A stretch of DNA of 6,043 nt, from NCBI GenBank assembly GCA_964456255.1, contig CAYWDZ010000186.1, forward strand, positions 1-6,043, given 5' to 3'. Positions 5,874 to 6,043 of this stretch are shown piece after piece. Source of the DNA: ZC4RG30 sp964456255. GTDB taxonomy: Bacteria; Pseudomonadota; Gammaproteobacteria; Steroidobacterales; Steroidobacteraceae. The notes under the pieces were generated by a model. That model worked only from the letters and a program-made list of their open reading frames with translations. It was not told the DNA's origin and ran no database searches. Made by a program: the position numbers and the translations under genes. Position 1 is the first letter of the stretch. Each line of letters opens with the position of its first letter.

Positions 5874-6043
5874 ATGACACCAGTCGGGAGCGCGTTGAGG
5901 GTGAACGACGAGAACTCCAACCTCAAGGGTCTGAAAGTGCTCGTCATCGACGACAGCAAGACGATCCGCCGCACCGCCGAAACCCTGCTCGCCAAGGAGG
6001 GTTGCGAGGTTTTTACGGCGATCGACGGCTTTGACGCCCTTGC
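5874..6043 (+). CDS. pilG: PilG-like twitching motility response regulator (partial, 5' end)
   Basis: This is the N-terminal part of a CheY-like receiver domain, cut off by the window edge after 56 codons. The core LKVLVIDDSKTIRRTAETLL (20-39 counting from ATG) continues into GCEVFTAIDGFDAL, which closely matches PilG of P. aeruginosa. In that system PilG is a receiver phosphorylated by the ChpA kinase that promotes type IV pilus extension and twitching. The two acidic residues D26 and D27 of the metal site are present; the phosphorylated Asp lies beyond the window. The start could be ATG 5874 or GTG 5901. The GTG gives a 10-residue lead before LKVL, closer to the 7 residues in Pseudomonas PilG, while the ATG has the stronger codon. 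The divergent gshB neighbour agrees with the identification. pilH, pilI and chpA would be expected to the right. Confidence 0.9.
   Translation, partial: MTPVGSALRVNDENSNLKGLKVLVIDDSKTIRRTAETLLAKEGCEVFTAIDGFDAL

Overview
The window is GC-rich (roughly two thirds G+C by eye), almost fully coding, and looks chromosomal. The gene set and order fit a gammaproteobacterium. From the right edge leftward they run pilG (divergent), gshB, a tonB-family gene, yqgE and ruvX, then pyrB. This matches the well-known Pseudomonas aeruginosa neighbourhood pilG-gshB-tonB3-yqgE-yqgF-pyrR-pyrB. Several proteins (GshB, PyrB, PilG) resemble gammaproteobacterial forms closely. The genus cannot be named from this sequence. 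A Xanthomonadales/Nevskiales-type lineage is only a guess. No mobile elements, tRNA or rRNA genes, or CRISPR arrays were seen.

Layout: positions 1-138 hold the 3' end of an unidentified plus-strand gene with one membrane segment. It converges on, and overlaps by 20 bases, a minus-strand gene (119-919) for a secreted methyltransferase-like protein. A 47-base gap separates that from a long, tightly packed minus-strand cluster read right to left: gshB (5734-4766), tonB-like (4759-3854), yqgE (3822-3259), ruvX (3262-2825), pyrB (2828-1866) and a pyrK-like flavin/iron-sulfur reductase (1863-967). The junctions are 6 bases, 31 bases, a GTGA overlap, an ATGA overlap and 2 bases. The six genes therefore read as one transcription unit, perhaps extending into the methyltransferase gene. 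On the right, a 139-base divergent spacer separates gshB from the truncated pilG on the plus strand.

Functional picture: the right side pairs type IV pilus twitching control (PilG) with glutathione synthesis and a TonB-like energy-transducing protein of the kind linked to pili in Pseudomonas. The middle holds conserved housekeeping genes (yqgE, ruvX). The left side is pyrimidine synthesis. The main departure from the familiar arrangement is there. No pyrR lies between ruvX and pyrB, no pyrC or pyrC' follows pyrB, and the gene in that place encodes a complete PyrK-like electron-transfer subunit. That partner normally serves NAD-dependent class 1B dihydroorotate dehydrogenases, not the quinone-dependent class 2 enzyme typical of gammaproteobacteria. 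I found no clearly new multi-gene system. The PyrK-like gene and the exported methyltransferase-like protein are the two items most worth following up.
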